In this document: in pieces, positions 10,001 through 18,151 of the stretch | Position numbering within the stretch: the first letter of the stretch is position 1 | Layout of the letters: the number at the start of each line of letters is the position of its first letter | NCBI GenBank assembly: GCA_002733985.1 | Contig: NVXP01000010.1 | Coordinates: 19,670-60,950 of the forward strand | DNA: 41,281 bases | Direction: 5' to 3' | Source: Fluviicola sp. | Lineage (GTDB): Bacteria > Bacteroidota > Bacteroidia > Flavobacteriales_D > Crocinitomicaceae | Made by a program: the position numbers and the translations under genes | Notes under the pieces: generated by a model | Database searches by the model: none | What the model was told of the DNA's origin: nothing | The model's input: only the letters and a program-made list of their open reading frames with translations

Positions 10001-10531
10001 GAATTATTCCTTACGATTTATGATGTCCCGTCAGCAGCATATGCAGGTGAGGATCAAGAGCTATTCTTCATTTTAACATCAACGCTCGAAGCAGATCTTC
10101 CAATTATGGGAGATGTAGAATGGTCGACTCTTTCTTCAGCTCTAATTGCTGATGAATTTGATCCAAACTCTGATGTCTCAAACTTGAGCTTAGGGACAAA
10201 CACGTTTACTTGGACAGTTACAAATGGCGCTTGTCCTTCAGTTTCTGATGAAATTAATATCGTAGTTCAAGATTTATTCATTCCTCAAGCAGTTACGCCA
10301 AATGGCGACGGTAAAAATGACTTTTTCGAATTTTATTCAATTGACGCAGTAACTTGCTCTCTTCAGATTTACAATCGCTGGGGACAAGTGGTTTATGAAA
10401 ATAGCGATTATCAAAACGAATGGTTTGGGCAAAGTTCTAAAGGAGAGGAGCTCGAGAATGATACGTATTTCTATGTAATTCTCATAGATGATTCGATTTC
10501 GTTTAACGGATACGTAGTATTGAAGAAATGA
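7082..10531 (+). CDS. Large T9SS type B cargo: SBBP-type propeller plus six Ig-like repeats
   Basis: The 1149-aa protein has a signal peptide (cleaved near residue 22, after SSLFAQ). Residues about 30-485 form an SBBP-like beta-propeller, with recurring IYSVGYFDG, DGFVMKYDLAGNVLW and IGGSGNDR elements. About six repeats of roughly 82 residues follow (about 485-985), each with GGTFSGP..., TGEID and GGPYxIxY motifs and paired cysteines. The C-terminus from about 1065 is the gliding-motility-associated type B sorting domain: AVTPNGDGKNDFF, LQIYNRWGQVVYE, and a terminal GYVVLKK. It is expected to be exported by T9SS and kept on the surface by its PorP/SprF partner. Its stop overlaps the next ATG (ATGA). 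The propeller and repeats suggest adhesion; no enzyme domain is seen. Confidence 0.9.
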   Translation: MFTRLLLCSLALLSTASSLFAQWDWVDNSVSGSFEGVTDLAVDEVRDVIYSVGYFDGAANFPEIGLSHGSEDGFVMKYDLAGNVLWAFAIGGSGNDRINGVAIEETTGNIFITGFIEGSFATNATSLQGTPGGTSGNVTGFIGGEDAFVACYNLLGQLIWKKIIGGSDVDRGMDITVNVGGVYATGFYANTSGLSSITSIIPTNGDINHFVIALNVSNGNTLWDAVLGSSVDDYDIPLLNSTIRRTGISSDANNVYVVTYFNGAVYNVYDGYDVLSATIVDLNASTQDFVATSYTNIGNHNWSVLYDNVGAIAAGIDVTSDCSGVYVSGTLHDSGSSPGGVTINSVHDNFFISKLNKTNGTEIWLKEFDSKFNHEDYFVGIDADGYGNLYAVGRLRGSDVDLGMDLNYSGGQNHSEVMIAHFHTDGVFQSFEVIPSNSAAWGMSIASYKNEKYVVGGYYSNTIAFDALVPNPSLQNAFIATRNLPEPLVYVSASGDSLFCQSEVNPDPILNLPIGGTFSGPIQIVFENITTGKIDLLNSTPGGPYTITYSGYPMACTVTPVDFEIYIVANDDASFTYSTDHFCNNEANPTPTSIATLGGTFTAPTGLVLANNSTGEIDVAASTVGGPYYLVYTTNGVICPNSDSLEIYIEDAPDPSFAYAQSSFCTGSGTISPSSVTVPGGTFSGPVEIIFVNSVTGEIDISASTIGGPYTIQYVASNTYCQDSTTFSLTIDPSEDASFTYSATHFCYNEANPLPTSITTPGGTFSATIDLLLVNSSTGEIDVAASTIGGPYYLVYTTNGLTCAGSDSIQVYIESGPNPSFSYAQSIVCMQSQSGTITPNSVAVPGGTFSGPSEIVFVNTTTGEIDINASTIGGPYSIEYLVSNTYCQKSSTFDIMIIGQDALISVDYSASEYCVSDENQIPVINGVSTGVFSGPASIDIVNSTTGEFSPSTSYAGGPYLIKYVTLGTCPDSIELFLTIYDVPSAAYAGEDQELFFILTSTLEADLPIMGDVEWSTLSSALIADEFDPNSDVSNLSLGTNTFTWTVTNGACPSVSDEINIVVQDLFIPQAVTPNGDGKNDFFEFYSIDAVTCSLQIYNRWGQVVYENSDYQNEWFGQSSKGEELENDTYFYVILIDDSISFNGYVVLKK
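8795..9781 (+). repeat. Tandem duplication of a two-domain module inside the adhesin gene
   Basis: Two in-frame units, 8795-9286 (164 codons) and 9287-9781 (165 codons), each contain an A-type and a B-type 82-residue repeat in the same order. Each unit begins with D-A-S-F-T-Y-S. Long exact stretches are shared, for example gttcctggaggaacattcag at 9113 and at 9611. More diverged repeats flank them on both sides (about 8530-8794 and 9782-10020). The pattern indicates duplication of an A+B pair rather than of single domains. Confidence 0.85.
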
Positions 10532-11439
10532 GAGTTCTTATCACCATAGCATTCCTTTTTTCTTTCTCCGCTTTTGGGCAATACTCCTCGCTGCAAAGTC
10601 AATACATGTTCAATCCAATTGCGATGAACCCTGCTGCAACAGGAAGCGAAGAGGTGATGAGTTTGGTCGGTACTTTTCGAGCGCAATGGATTGGATTCCC
10701 CGGAGCTCCTACTACGGAAGCATTAACACTTCATGCACCTTTAAAGAATTTTAACTCTTCGCTTGGAGTCCAACTCTACGCTGATCAAATCGGAGTGGAT
10801 AATCGTACAAGCGTGAATGGACTTTATTCGTATCGCTTTAAAATGAAGAATGCTTGTTTACGAATAGGGTTGTCAGGTGGATTGAGTTTTGTTCAGTCCA
10901 ATTATTCTGATTTACACGTTTTTACCGCAAGCGACGACCAGATTTCTAGTAATAGTCCAGTAGGAGTGCTTCCGAATTTTGGCGTTGGGATGTATTATAC
11001 CGCAGAAAAGTATTTTCTAAGTTTTTCCATACCTACTTTGTTAGGACATCGCTATGAAGACAATAGATTTCAAAGCTTTAGTAATCTAAGCAACTACAAC
11101 TTACTAGTTGGGGGTGGATATGAATTCAAACTGAAGAATGAGATGGGTTTTAAACCTTCTGTATTGTTAAAATTCAGAGTGAACAATAGACCACAAGTTG
11201 ATTTCAATGCAAAGGTGAAATTGAATGCAACGATTAATGTGGGAGTGTCTTATCGAACTGAAGAAGCATTAATTGGAATGTTTGAGGCGAAAGTCACGAA
11301 TCAATTTAGCGTGATGTATTCATTTGGGATGCCACTTAGTACTATTGCCAAAACTTCATTTGGGTCACATGAATTAAGCATAAAGTATAATTTTGTCTAC
11401 AAATCGAATTCTCAAGGACCGCGTTTTTCAGGATGGTAA
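10528..11439 (+). CDS. PorP/SprF family T9SS outer-membrane protein
   Basis: The 303-aa outer-membrane protein has a signal peptide (ending SAFGQ) and the family hallmark QYMFNPIAMNPAATGS directly after it. A 12-14-strand-type beta-barrel pattern follows with GLSGGLSFVQSNYSDL and GVGMYYTAEKYFLSFSIP. Genes of this family next to type B cargo are known to be needed for secretion or surface attachment of the neighbouring cargo. The ATG overlaps the stop of the large cargo gene (ATGA) and its own stop overlaps the next ATG by seven bases, so it is firmly in the operon. It is probably the dedicated partner of the 1149-aa protein. Confidence 0.92.
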   Translation: MRVLITIAFLFSFSAFGQYSSLQSQYMFNPIAMNPAATGSEEVMSLVGTFRAQWIGFPGAPTTEALTLHAPLKNFNSSLGVQLYADQIGVDNRTSVNGLYSYRFKMKNACLRIGLSGGLSFVQSNYSDLHVFTASDDQISSNSPVGVLPNFGVGMYYTAEKYFLSFSIPTLLGHRYEDNRFQSFSNLSNYNLLVGGGYEFKLKNEMGFKPSVLLKFRVNNRPQVDFNAKVKLNATINVGVSYRTEEALIGMFEAKVTNQFSVMYSFGMPLSTIAKTSFGSHELSIKYNFVYKSNSQGPRFSGW

Positions 11440-13556
11440 AAAGTCTTATTACATATCTAATTTTAATGTGTTCGTTCGCTTCGCAAGCGCAAGAAACTTC
11501 GAAGTTTACAGTTCAGGAAGTTCCAGTTCTGATGAGTGGAGAGGTTTATTCACCAACTTTTAAAGATTCCTTGCTGGTTGTTTGTGGCACTAGGAAAGAT
11601 CGAATCGCTTATACGCATCTTGATAAAAATGGCAAGGAGCCTATTGACTTATATGTTCTCAATCCGGACAATGCCTATACATATGAACGTTTTGATAAGA
11701 AATTCCGTTCAGACTTTCATGACGGACCGATTTCATTCAATGAAGCCGGTGATCAATGTATAGTATCTAGAAATCTTCGTTTGGATCAGCGATTTAAAGC
11801 CTTGCAAGAAGATGAGAATCAGCTTGGACTTTTTCATAGTCAGTTTGAAAACAATGAATGGACCTCGCCAGAACCGTTATTGGTGAATAATGTTGCCTAT
11901 AATTGTACACATCCAGCGCTCTCGGCAAATGGAAAAACACTTATCTTTTCAAGTAACATGCCCGAAGGGATAGGTGGCTACGATCTTTGGAAAATAGAAA
12001 AGTCAAACGGTACGTGGGGAGAACCCGAAAACCTTGGGAGTAGTGTGAATACCTCTTCGAACGAATTCTTTCCTACATGGATTGGAAATACACTGTACTT
12101 CTCAGCGAATAGAAATGTTTTCGGAGGACTTGACATCTACGAAGTAAAAGGAAACGGAGAAACTGCAAGTACGAAGATTCTTGAACAACCATTGAACAGC
12201 GAAAAAGATGATTTTGGAATGATTTCAAATTCTCAAGGTAAAGCAGGATATTTTTCCTCGAATAGAAATGGATCGGATCAACTTTGGTCGTATGATATGC
12301 TCTTTCCAGAATTCGAAAACTGTGATTCACTTGTAAATGATGATTTTTGTTATACACTGCTTGAGGAAACAGCATATGAGCTTGGAGGAATTGAATCTCT
12401 GATTTATGAGTGGGATATAAATGGCGTCAAGAAATACGGTTATGAAATTGACTATTGCTTTCCAGGAGCTGGAGAATATGTAATTAGTGTTGATATTATC
12501 GATACAGTCGTTAAGAAGACCTACGCCAATCAGGCGAGCTACACACTTGTGTTAAATAACGAAGAACAACCTTACATTACTTCTCTTGATTCCATTCAAA
12601 TTGGACAAGAATTAACCTTGGACCCCAGTAGAACGCATTTGCCAGGTGTTCAGATTGATTCCTATTATTGGATGATTTCTGATGGGACCTTGTTCACAAC
12701 GAAAACCCCAACCCATACCTTCAACAAGACTGGATTGTACAAGGTTAAATTGGGCGTGTTAGGAGTTAAAAACGGAGAACCATTCAAAGATTGTTCTTAC
12801 AAATATATAGTAGCTACAAACGACCCTGTTGAGTCGGTATCAATTAGTCCAGTTAAGCCAATGGGTGTGTTCGAACAAGAAGGACGAATTACTGAAAGTA
12901 TCCTCCCAATGACTTCTTCAGATAGTGCAACAGTTGTACACAGTATTGAAATTGCGAGCTCCTTAACCGAGCTTACAGATTCCAATGGGATTCTAGCCCC
13001 AGCAATTGAGAACTATATCGTAAACACCTCGTATGACCCTACAGATTCAATATATCGATATTCGATTGGTAAGTGGTTGAGCATTGCAGACGCTCATGAA
13101 ACATGGATGGATATTATGAAGATGGGATATGAAGATGCTTCGATTTTGTCACAGGAAACAAATTCTTTGAAAGATTTACCTCTAAACGAGTCTTTTTCCT
13201 TGGAAAATGTTCAATTTGACAACAATAAATGGGAGGTTCGAGAAGAAGCCAAGGAAACGCTTGAAATATTGGTATTATTGCTGAAAGAATATAAAGATGT
13301 GAGATTACTGATATCTGCGCATACTGATAATGTTGGTAGATTTGAAGATAATTTAATTCTCTCCGAGAAAAGGGCAAATGCAATTTTAGATTACCTCACC
13401 AATTCAGGGCTTGATAAAGGACGTCTTGAAGGAATGGGGGTAGGCGAAGCAGAACCTAAAGATACAAATGACACACCAGAAGGCAGGTCCAAGAATCGCC
13501 GAGTAGAATTTAAATTAATTACAACTCAAGAAGTTGAAATATTAATGAATGAATAA
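11433..13556 (+). CDS. OmpA-family lipid-free envelope protein with PD40 and PKD domains
   Basis: The 707-aa protein has a signal peptide (ending SFASQAQ). Three PD40/WD40-like blades follow (about 140-290), with SANGKTLIFSSNMPEG, GNTLYFSANR and GKAGYFSSNRNG, then PKD-like segments (about 330-465; PGAGEYVISV, THTFNKTGLYKVKLG). A variable linker precedes the C-terminal OmpA peptidoglycan-binding domain (about 595-700), which has FDNNKWEV, SAHTDNVG and GRSKNRRVEF. This architecture is common beside PorP/SprF in Bacteroidota and is thought to anchor the secretion or adhesin assembly to peptidoglycan. It overlaps both neighbours by seven to eight bases. No N-terminal lipobox cysteine is seen. Confidence 0.88.
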   Translation: MVKSLITYLILMCSFASQAQETSKFTVQEVPVLMSGEVYSPTFKDSLLVVCGTRKDRIAYTHLDKNGKEPIDLYVLNPDNAYTYERFDKKFRSDFHDGPISFNEAGDQCIVSRNLRLDQRFKALQEDENQLGLFHSQFENNEWTSPEPLLVNNVAYNCTHPALSANGKTLIFSSNMPEGIGGYDLWKIEKSNGTWGEPENLGSSVNTSSNEFFPTWIGNTLYFSANRNVFGGLDIYEVKGNGETASTKILEQPLNSEKDDFGMISNSQGKAGYFSSNRNGSDQLWSYDMLFPEFENCDSLVNDDFCYTLLEETAYELGGIESLIYEWDINGVKKYGYEIDYCFPGAGEYVISVDIIDTVVKKTYANQASYTLVLNNEEQPYITSLDSIQIGQELTLDPSRTHLPGVQIDSYYWMISDGTLFTTKTPTHTFNKTGLYKVKLGVLGVKNGEPFKDCSYKYIVATNDPVESVSISPVKPMGVFEQEGRITESILPMTSSDSATVVHSIEIASSLTELTDSNGILAPAIENYIVNTSYDPTDSIYRYSIGKWLSIADAHETWMDIMKMGYEDASILSQETNSLKDLPLNESFSLENVQFDNNKWEVREEAKETLEILVLLLKEYKDVRLLISAHTDNVGRFEDNLILSEKRANAILDYLTNSGLDKGRLEGMGVGEAEPKDTNDTPEGRSKNRRVEFKLITTQEVEILMNE

Positions 13557-14520
13557 CTGCATGAATTATATTTACTCAATCTTATTACTCTTAATTCCGA
13601 GCAATCTATTGTTTGGACAAGCAGTGCCTTCACCAGAAGAAAATATACCGTATCTCGTTACGTTCGGAAGTGAAGGTGATAAATCTTGGGGAGATGATGA
13701 CTTCTGTCAGGTATTCTTCTTTGTTGTTCCAAAAACTCAAAAAACATCGATCTATTTTCGTGTATACGATCCAGGAACAGGAAGTGTGATTGATGAGAAA
13801 AAAGGTGAGTTTAATACAAAGACAAAGTTCAGCGTGTTTGGAGGAACTGGTTGCATTACGAATAAAGATGCACGAGGAACTAATCCAGTAGGGAAGTGGT
13901 ACAGCGGAAATAACCTTGCGATGAAAACATTCGGAAATGAATACACGAGTAAATGGTACACTTTTGGACCATTCAACCCTACTTCAGGAGAATACTCAAA
14001 GAAGTATGGTGGGTATGTATTCAAATTGAGTGCCCGCGGAATTTCTGGTGATGATGGAAATCTATACAAGTACTTCATGAGTACTTCAAGCACTCAAAAC
14101 AGTGCTGTGGAAGGAGGAAACGCATTTACATTTGAGTATACATTTAGACTGAATGATCAAGCGGGTGAGGTTTCCCATGTTTATCCATACATCGATAGCA
14201 ACGTTATTTCTGTGAAACAAGCGAATTTTGACTGGGACAATGACGGAGAGATGAAAATTATCACCAATACCCGCCTAAGAATTCCATTAACGAAATCGGG
14301 AGATGGAGATTGGAAAATGAGTGAGCACAAAGTACTCAAGACAGAGAAAGAATCAACGTTTGATGTTCAATTTCACAAGAACAAATCTGCACCCGCAAAG
14401 AACAATAATGTCAGTTTCTACATAACGAATCAATACGGTGAGTCGCTGCCATTTTTTACGGTGCCAATAGGCGGAATTCCTAAACCAAAGTCCATCATTA
14501 GAATAACGAAAAAGAAATAA
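13549..14520 (+). CDS. Unrecognised secreted protein in the T9SS operon
   Basis: The 323-aa product has a signal peptide (cleaved after SNLLFGQ) and a beta-rich body without repeats. I do not recognise the family. Visible features are an acidic, aromatic N-terminal segment GDKSWGDDDFCQVFFFVVP, two cysteines (DDFCQ and GTGCIT) that could form one disulfide, a calcium-loop-like NFDWDNDGEMKI, and a basic tail RITKKK. There is no T9SS sorting domain, lipobox or barrel signature, so a periplasmic location is most likely. It overlaps the OmpA gene by eight bases, and its stop shares one base with the next ATG. That places it between an envelope anchor and a periplasm-facing phosphatase and suggests a bridging or sensing role (inference). 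Confidence 0.8.
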   Translation: MNNCMNYIYSILLLLIPSNLLFGQAVPSPEENIPYLVTFGSEGDKSWGDDDFCQVFFFVVPKTQKTSIYFRVYDPGTGSVIDEKKGEFNTKTKFSVFGGTGCITNKDARGTNPVGKWYSGNNLAMKTFGNEYTSKWYTFGPFNPTSGEYSKKYGGYVFKLSARGISGDDGNLYKYFMSTSSTQNSAVEGGNAFTFEYTFRLNDQAGEVSHVYPYIDSNVISVKQANFDWDNDGEMKIITNTRLRIPLTKSGDGDWKMSEHKVLKTEKESTFDVQFHKNKSAPAKNNNVSFYITNQYGESLPFFTVPIGGIPKPKSIIRITKKK

Positions 14521-17500
14521 TGCGCTTTCTACTATTTAGTTTCTTTCTACTTTTTTTTGGTTTTAATGGATTTTCACAGAATTTCCGTTTCAATGAATTT
14601 GGTATCGAAGATGGGATGGCTCAAAATTTCATCTATTCCATGGATCAAGATGCCAAAGGCTATCTGTGGATAGGTACTGGAGAAGGGCTTTGTCGTTTCG
14701 ATGGTCAAAATTTTAAAACATTCACAACTAAAGATGGACTTGCTGAAGACCTTGTTACAAGTACGTTCATTGGATCAGACGATATTCTTTGGATTGGTCA
14801 CAACAGTGGTGAACTTTCGCGGCACGACGATGGAGGGATTACAAGTTTTGGAGACAATAGTAAAGTGATTAGTACGATTAATGGCTTGAGCGTTCAGGGC
14901 ACAGATGTATTGTTTGTCAGTCAAAATGAGGGATTATTTTCACTTGTTTCTGGAAAGTATGTTAAGATCGGGAAATTTGATGCATCACATTTCTACGCAA
15001 TTGAACACTTAGATGAATCCAACTTGATTCTTGGAACAGACAAGGGGTTAATTCATTTGATCAAATCAAATAATAAATGGACGAAAGGAAAAAGTTACCT
15101 GAAGGATCGGCAAATTAGTTCAATCACCCAAAGTAAACTGAATCGTAATTTATTTGCTGCAACGAAAGACGGGATCCTTTGCCAATTGAAGCTTTCTGGG
15201 GATAAGCTAATGATTCGACAGTGGAACGCAGATTATCTGGGGGATACTGAAATTAGGTCAGTAATTCAGGATAATCAAATGAATCTCTGGGTGGGTACCA
15301 CTAGAAAGGGCTTGATTAAAATTCCAATAACTGCCATCAATGGGAGCGGTGATAACACCGTAATTTACAATACAAAAACAGGATTGAATTCGGATGTCAT
15401 TCAAACCGTATTTCAGGATCGAGAAGGAAGTGTTTGGATAGGTTCATTTGGTGCTGGACTGAGCTCAATGTCAGATGATTTCTTCACCTTTTACGAATAC
15501 AAAAATGAAAATCAAGCCAGGAACGTAACGTCCATTTTGATGGATGGCGACTATCGATGGTTTGGAACGAAGACAGGATTGATCCGAACAAATCTAAATG
15601 GTACTGGTGAATTGAATATTACCATTCCAAATGGACTTCTAGAATTAACGATAACAGCATTGTACGCAAGAGAGCACAAATTGTACGTTGGAACCAAAAA
15701 TTCAGGAATGTATGTTGTAGAACAGAACGAAACTACGGCAAAAAAAGTGGAGTGGAACCTCGGGAAATTATGCGATCAAGTAAACCAAATTGATGCAAAT
15801 GCCGATTTTCTTTGGGTTGCAACTAATGGTGGTCTAGTTTCATTTGATCTCGAAACATACGAAACAGAAGTCTATGGGACAGAGAGTGGCTTAGGCCATA
15901 ATGCCATTCAAACAGTAATGGTGGACCACCTTGGCGATATTTGGATTGGAACGTATAGTCGATTCGTGTATAAAATCACTGAAATTGGGATTGATCAAAT
16001 CGAATTGGTGGATGTTGGTCAACTACAGGTGAAATGTATTATTGAAGACCTTGAGTATCACGTTTGGGTTGGAACCGCAGAATCGGGTGTGTTTAAGTTG
16101 GTGAAAGGTAAGATTGAACATTTTTCAATGCGCGATGGACTCAACTCGAACTATATTTATTCCCTCAAGAATGACGTTAATAACAACATGTGGGTTGGAC
16201 ATCGAGGTGCTTTGAGCAAGATTCTAGTGAAAGATAATTCCATTACTACGTATGATTATAATTTTGGTATTCAAGGGCAAGTCAATACACGTGCCATGTC
16301 ACTTGATAGAAACTATGATCTTTGGATAGGGACAGATAATGGAGCAATCCAATACAACGCGGCGAAAGATGTAAATAATGAACTTCCACCAATCATCAGT
16401 TTGGTTAAAATTTGGATCGATGATAAAGCGTACGACCCGACAAAAGAGATTCTTTTGCCATATGGAAGTTACCGAATTCAGTTCGAATATATTGGTGTCA
16501 GCTTAAAGGATTCTAAAAAGATCACCTACAAGTTTATGCTGAAAGGTCACGACGAGATTTTCTCGGATGCAACAAAGGGAATGACTGCTTCTTACAGTCG
16601 TTTATCTGATGGTGAATACACGTTTTATGTGAATGCTTACAATGGACAAGGTGTTGGGAATTCTACTCCTGCGAATATCCGAATTGTCATATCTAAACCA
16701 TTTTGGAAACAGGTTTGGTTCATTCTGCTCGTGCTTTTAGCGTTCGTAGGAATTATATATGGATTTATTCAATACCGAACATCTCGCCTTCAGAAAGCAA
16801 AGGAATTACTTCAGGTACAACTTAAAGAGAAAACGAAGGAAGTAGTTGAAAAGGCAGAAAAAATTCACCTCATAAACAAGGATCTTACGGATAGTATCAA
16901 TTATGCTGAGCGTATCCAGAAATCGATTTTGCCAAATGTCAATTTACTACATGAAACGCTGCCGAATTCATATTTGTTTTTCCAACCTCGTGATGTCGTT
17001 AGTGGCGATTTCTATTTCATTGAACGAATCAACAACAAGTTAATCATTGCATGTGCAGATTGTACTGGACATGGAGTTCCTGGGGCGTTTGTGAGTATGA
17101 TTGGGTCGGTGACGCTTCGGAATATATATTCCATGGCAAAATTCCAATGGAAAACGCCAGATGAGGTGCTCGAGCAATTGGATGAAGAAGTACAAAACAT
17201 CTTGCATAGAAAATACCAAGGAATTGAATCTGAACCCGATCTTTTGCAGGCGGATGGAATGGATATTTCTTTATGTGAAATTGACCTCGATACAAATGAA
17301 GTATTAATTGCTTCTGCCAAGCGTACAAGTCTGATTCGTAGAAATGGGGAAATTGAGAAACTCAAAGGTGATAACCGGTCTATTGGGGGGCATGATTTAA
17401 TGAAAACAAAATTCACGCTCAATAGATTCAAGTTGGAAAAAGGAGACGCATTGTACCTGTTTACTGATGGTTTTACCGATCAATTTGGTGGTACGAATGA

Positions 17501-17657
17501 TAAAAAGTTGATGATTTCTGGTGTACTGGAAATGCTCGAAGCGCTTGAAGAAGTGAATCGGGAACATCACTTTCAAGCCATCCGTTCCAATTTCGCTTTG
17601 TGGAAATCAACGACTCCTCAAGTTGATGACGTATTGTTTATCGGACTACTCTTTTAG
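14520..17657 (+). CDS. Transmembrane two-component-type propeller/Y_Y_Y sensor with cytoplasmic SpoIIE (PP2C) phosphatase
   Basis: The 1045-aa protein has a signal peptide (ending NGFSQ) and a large periplasmic ligand-sensor made of Reg_prop blades (about 25-630; recurring DxxGxLWIGT-like motifs such as DAKGYLWIGTGEGLCRFDG). A Y_Y_Y domain (about 640-725) and one membrane helix (about 731-752) follow. A coiled coil (QVQLKEKTKEVVEKAEKI) with INYAERIQKSILP leads into a SpoIIE/PP2C domain (about 820-1045) with metal residues in VVSGDFYF, ADCTGHGVPGAF and VDDVLFIGLLF. It lacks kinase and DNA-binding parts, so its output is dephosphorylation of a serine/threonine phosphoprotein. Such phosphatases usually act on STAS anti-sigma antagonists or similar partners. 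It is the last gene of the overlapping operon. Confidence 0.9.
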   Translation: MRFLLFSFFLLFFGFNGFSQNFRFNEFGIEDGMAQNFIYSMDQDAKGYLWIGTGEGLCRFDGQNFKTFTTKDGLAEDLVTSTFIGSDDILWIGHNSGELSRHDDGGITSFGDNSKVISTINGLSVQGTDVLFVSQNEGLFSLVSGKYVKIGKFDASHFYAIEHLDESNLILGTDKGLIHLIKSNNKWTKGKSYLKDRQISSITQSKLNRNLFAATKDGILCQLKLSGDKLMIRQWNADYLGDTEIRSVIQDNQMNLWVGTTRKGLIKIPITAINGSGDNTVIYNTKTGLNSDVIQTVFQDREGSVWIGSFGAGLSSMSDDFFTFYEYKNENQARNVTSILMDGDYRWFGTKTGLIRTNLNGTGELNITIPNGLLELTITALYAREHKLYVGTKNSGMYVVEQNETTAKKVEWNLGKLCDQVNQIDANADFLWVATNGGLVSFDLETYETEVYGTESGLGHNAIQTVMVDHLGDIWIGTYSRFVYKITEIGIDQIELVDVGQLQVKCIIEDLEYHVWVGTAESGVFKLVKGKIEHFSMRDGLNSNYIYSLKNDVNNNMWVGHRGALSKILVKDNSITTYDYNFGIQGQVNTRAMSLDRNYDLWIGTDNGAIQYNAAKDVNNELPPIISLVKIWIDDKAYDPTKEILLPYGSYRIQFEYIGVSLKDSKKITYKFMLKGHDEIFSDATKGMTASYSRLSDGEYTFYVNAYNGQGVGNSTPANIRIVISKPFWKQVWFILLVLLAFVGIIYGFIQYRTSRLQKAKELLQVQLKEKTKEVVEKAEKIHLINKDLTDSINYAERIQKSILPNVNLLHETLPNSYLFFQPRDVVSGDFYFIERINNKLIIACADCTGHGVPGAFVSMIGSVTLRNIYSMAKFQWKTPDEVLEQLDEEVQNILHRKYQGIESEPDLLQADGMDISLCEIDLDTNEVLIASAKRTSLIRRNGEIEKLKGDNRSIGGHDLMKTKFTLNRFKLEKGDALYLFTDGFTDQFGGTNDKKLMISGVLEMLEALEEVNREHHFQAIRSNFALWKSTTPQVDDVLFIGLLF

Positions 17658-17734
17658 TCCCATTTATACCTGTATTGTATTTGTTTCTTGATGTTTAAGT
17701 ATATTGTGTACTACACTATCACTAGAAGATCAGT

Positions 17735-18151
17735 ATGCAGACAGATCATATTTTTATAATTGATGATGATAAATTCTTTGCGAAGTACTTTATCAAGAAA
17801 TTTGAGCTGATCGTTAACGATAAAGTTGAATTTCATCATTTTACTAGTCTGACATCTGTTTTTACTGCAAGTTTAACGATAAAGCCATCATTGATCTTTC
17901 TGGACAATTTCTTGAAGGAGGGGAGAGGATTTGAATCGATTCCTGAACTGTGCAAACGATATCCGGAAGCAGAGCTTATTCTGATATCTGCGAGTAAAAG
18001 TCAAGAATTAATTGAAAAGGCTCATAAAAATGGAGCTTCTCAATTTATTTTCAAAGATGACCTGCTTATGAAAAACATTTCTGAGCGCTTAACTGAAAGA
18101 TTGAGCAGATCAAAGAAACGAAAATTCTGGACGAGCTTCTTTAAACCTTAA
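17735..18151 (+). CDS. Stand-alone response-regulator receiver
   Basis: The 138-aa protein is a single REC domain: acidic pocket D10-D11-D12, phosphoacceptor Asp57 in LIFLDNFL, Ser85 at the conserved Thr/Ser position (LISASK) and Lys107 (FIFKDD). A basic tail (SRSKKRK) follows, with no output domain. It begins 77 bases after the SpoIIE gene on the same strand. GTGTA-c-TACAC, a short dyad, lies at about 17706-17716 and could be a regulatory site. The last base of its stop abuts the stop of the convergent peptidase gene. It could signal to or from the preceding operon, but the cognate kinase is not visible. Confidence 0.85.
   Translation: MQTDHIFIIDDDKFFAKYFIKKFELIVNDKVEFHHFTSLTSVFTASLTIKPSLIFLDNFLKEGRGFESIPELCKRYPEAELILISASKSQELIEKAHKNGASQFIFKDDLLMKNISERLTERLSRSKKRKFWTSFFKP

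Noticed and set aside
8530-10020. Repeats in the adhesin considered as a CRISPR or mobile repeat
   Set aside because: They are in-frame protein domain repeats with codon-level divergence, no uniform short repeat and no spacers.
17012-17431. 139-codon open frame antisense to the SpoIIE domain
   Set aside because: Antisense to conserved catalytic sequence and rich in Ser/Cys/Ile as expected for a shadow; no support for a gene.
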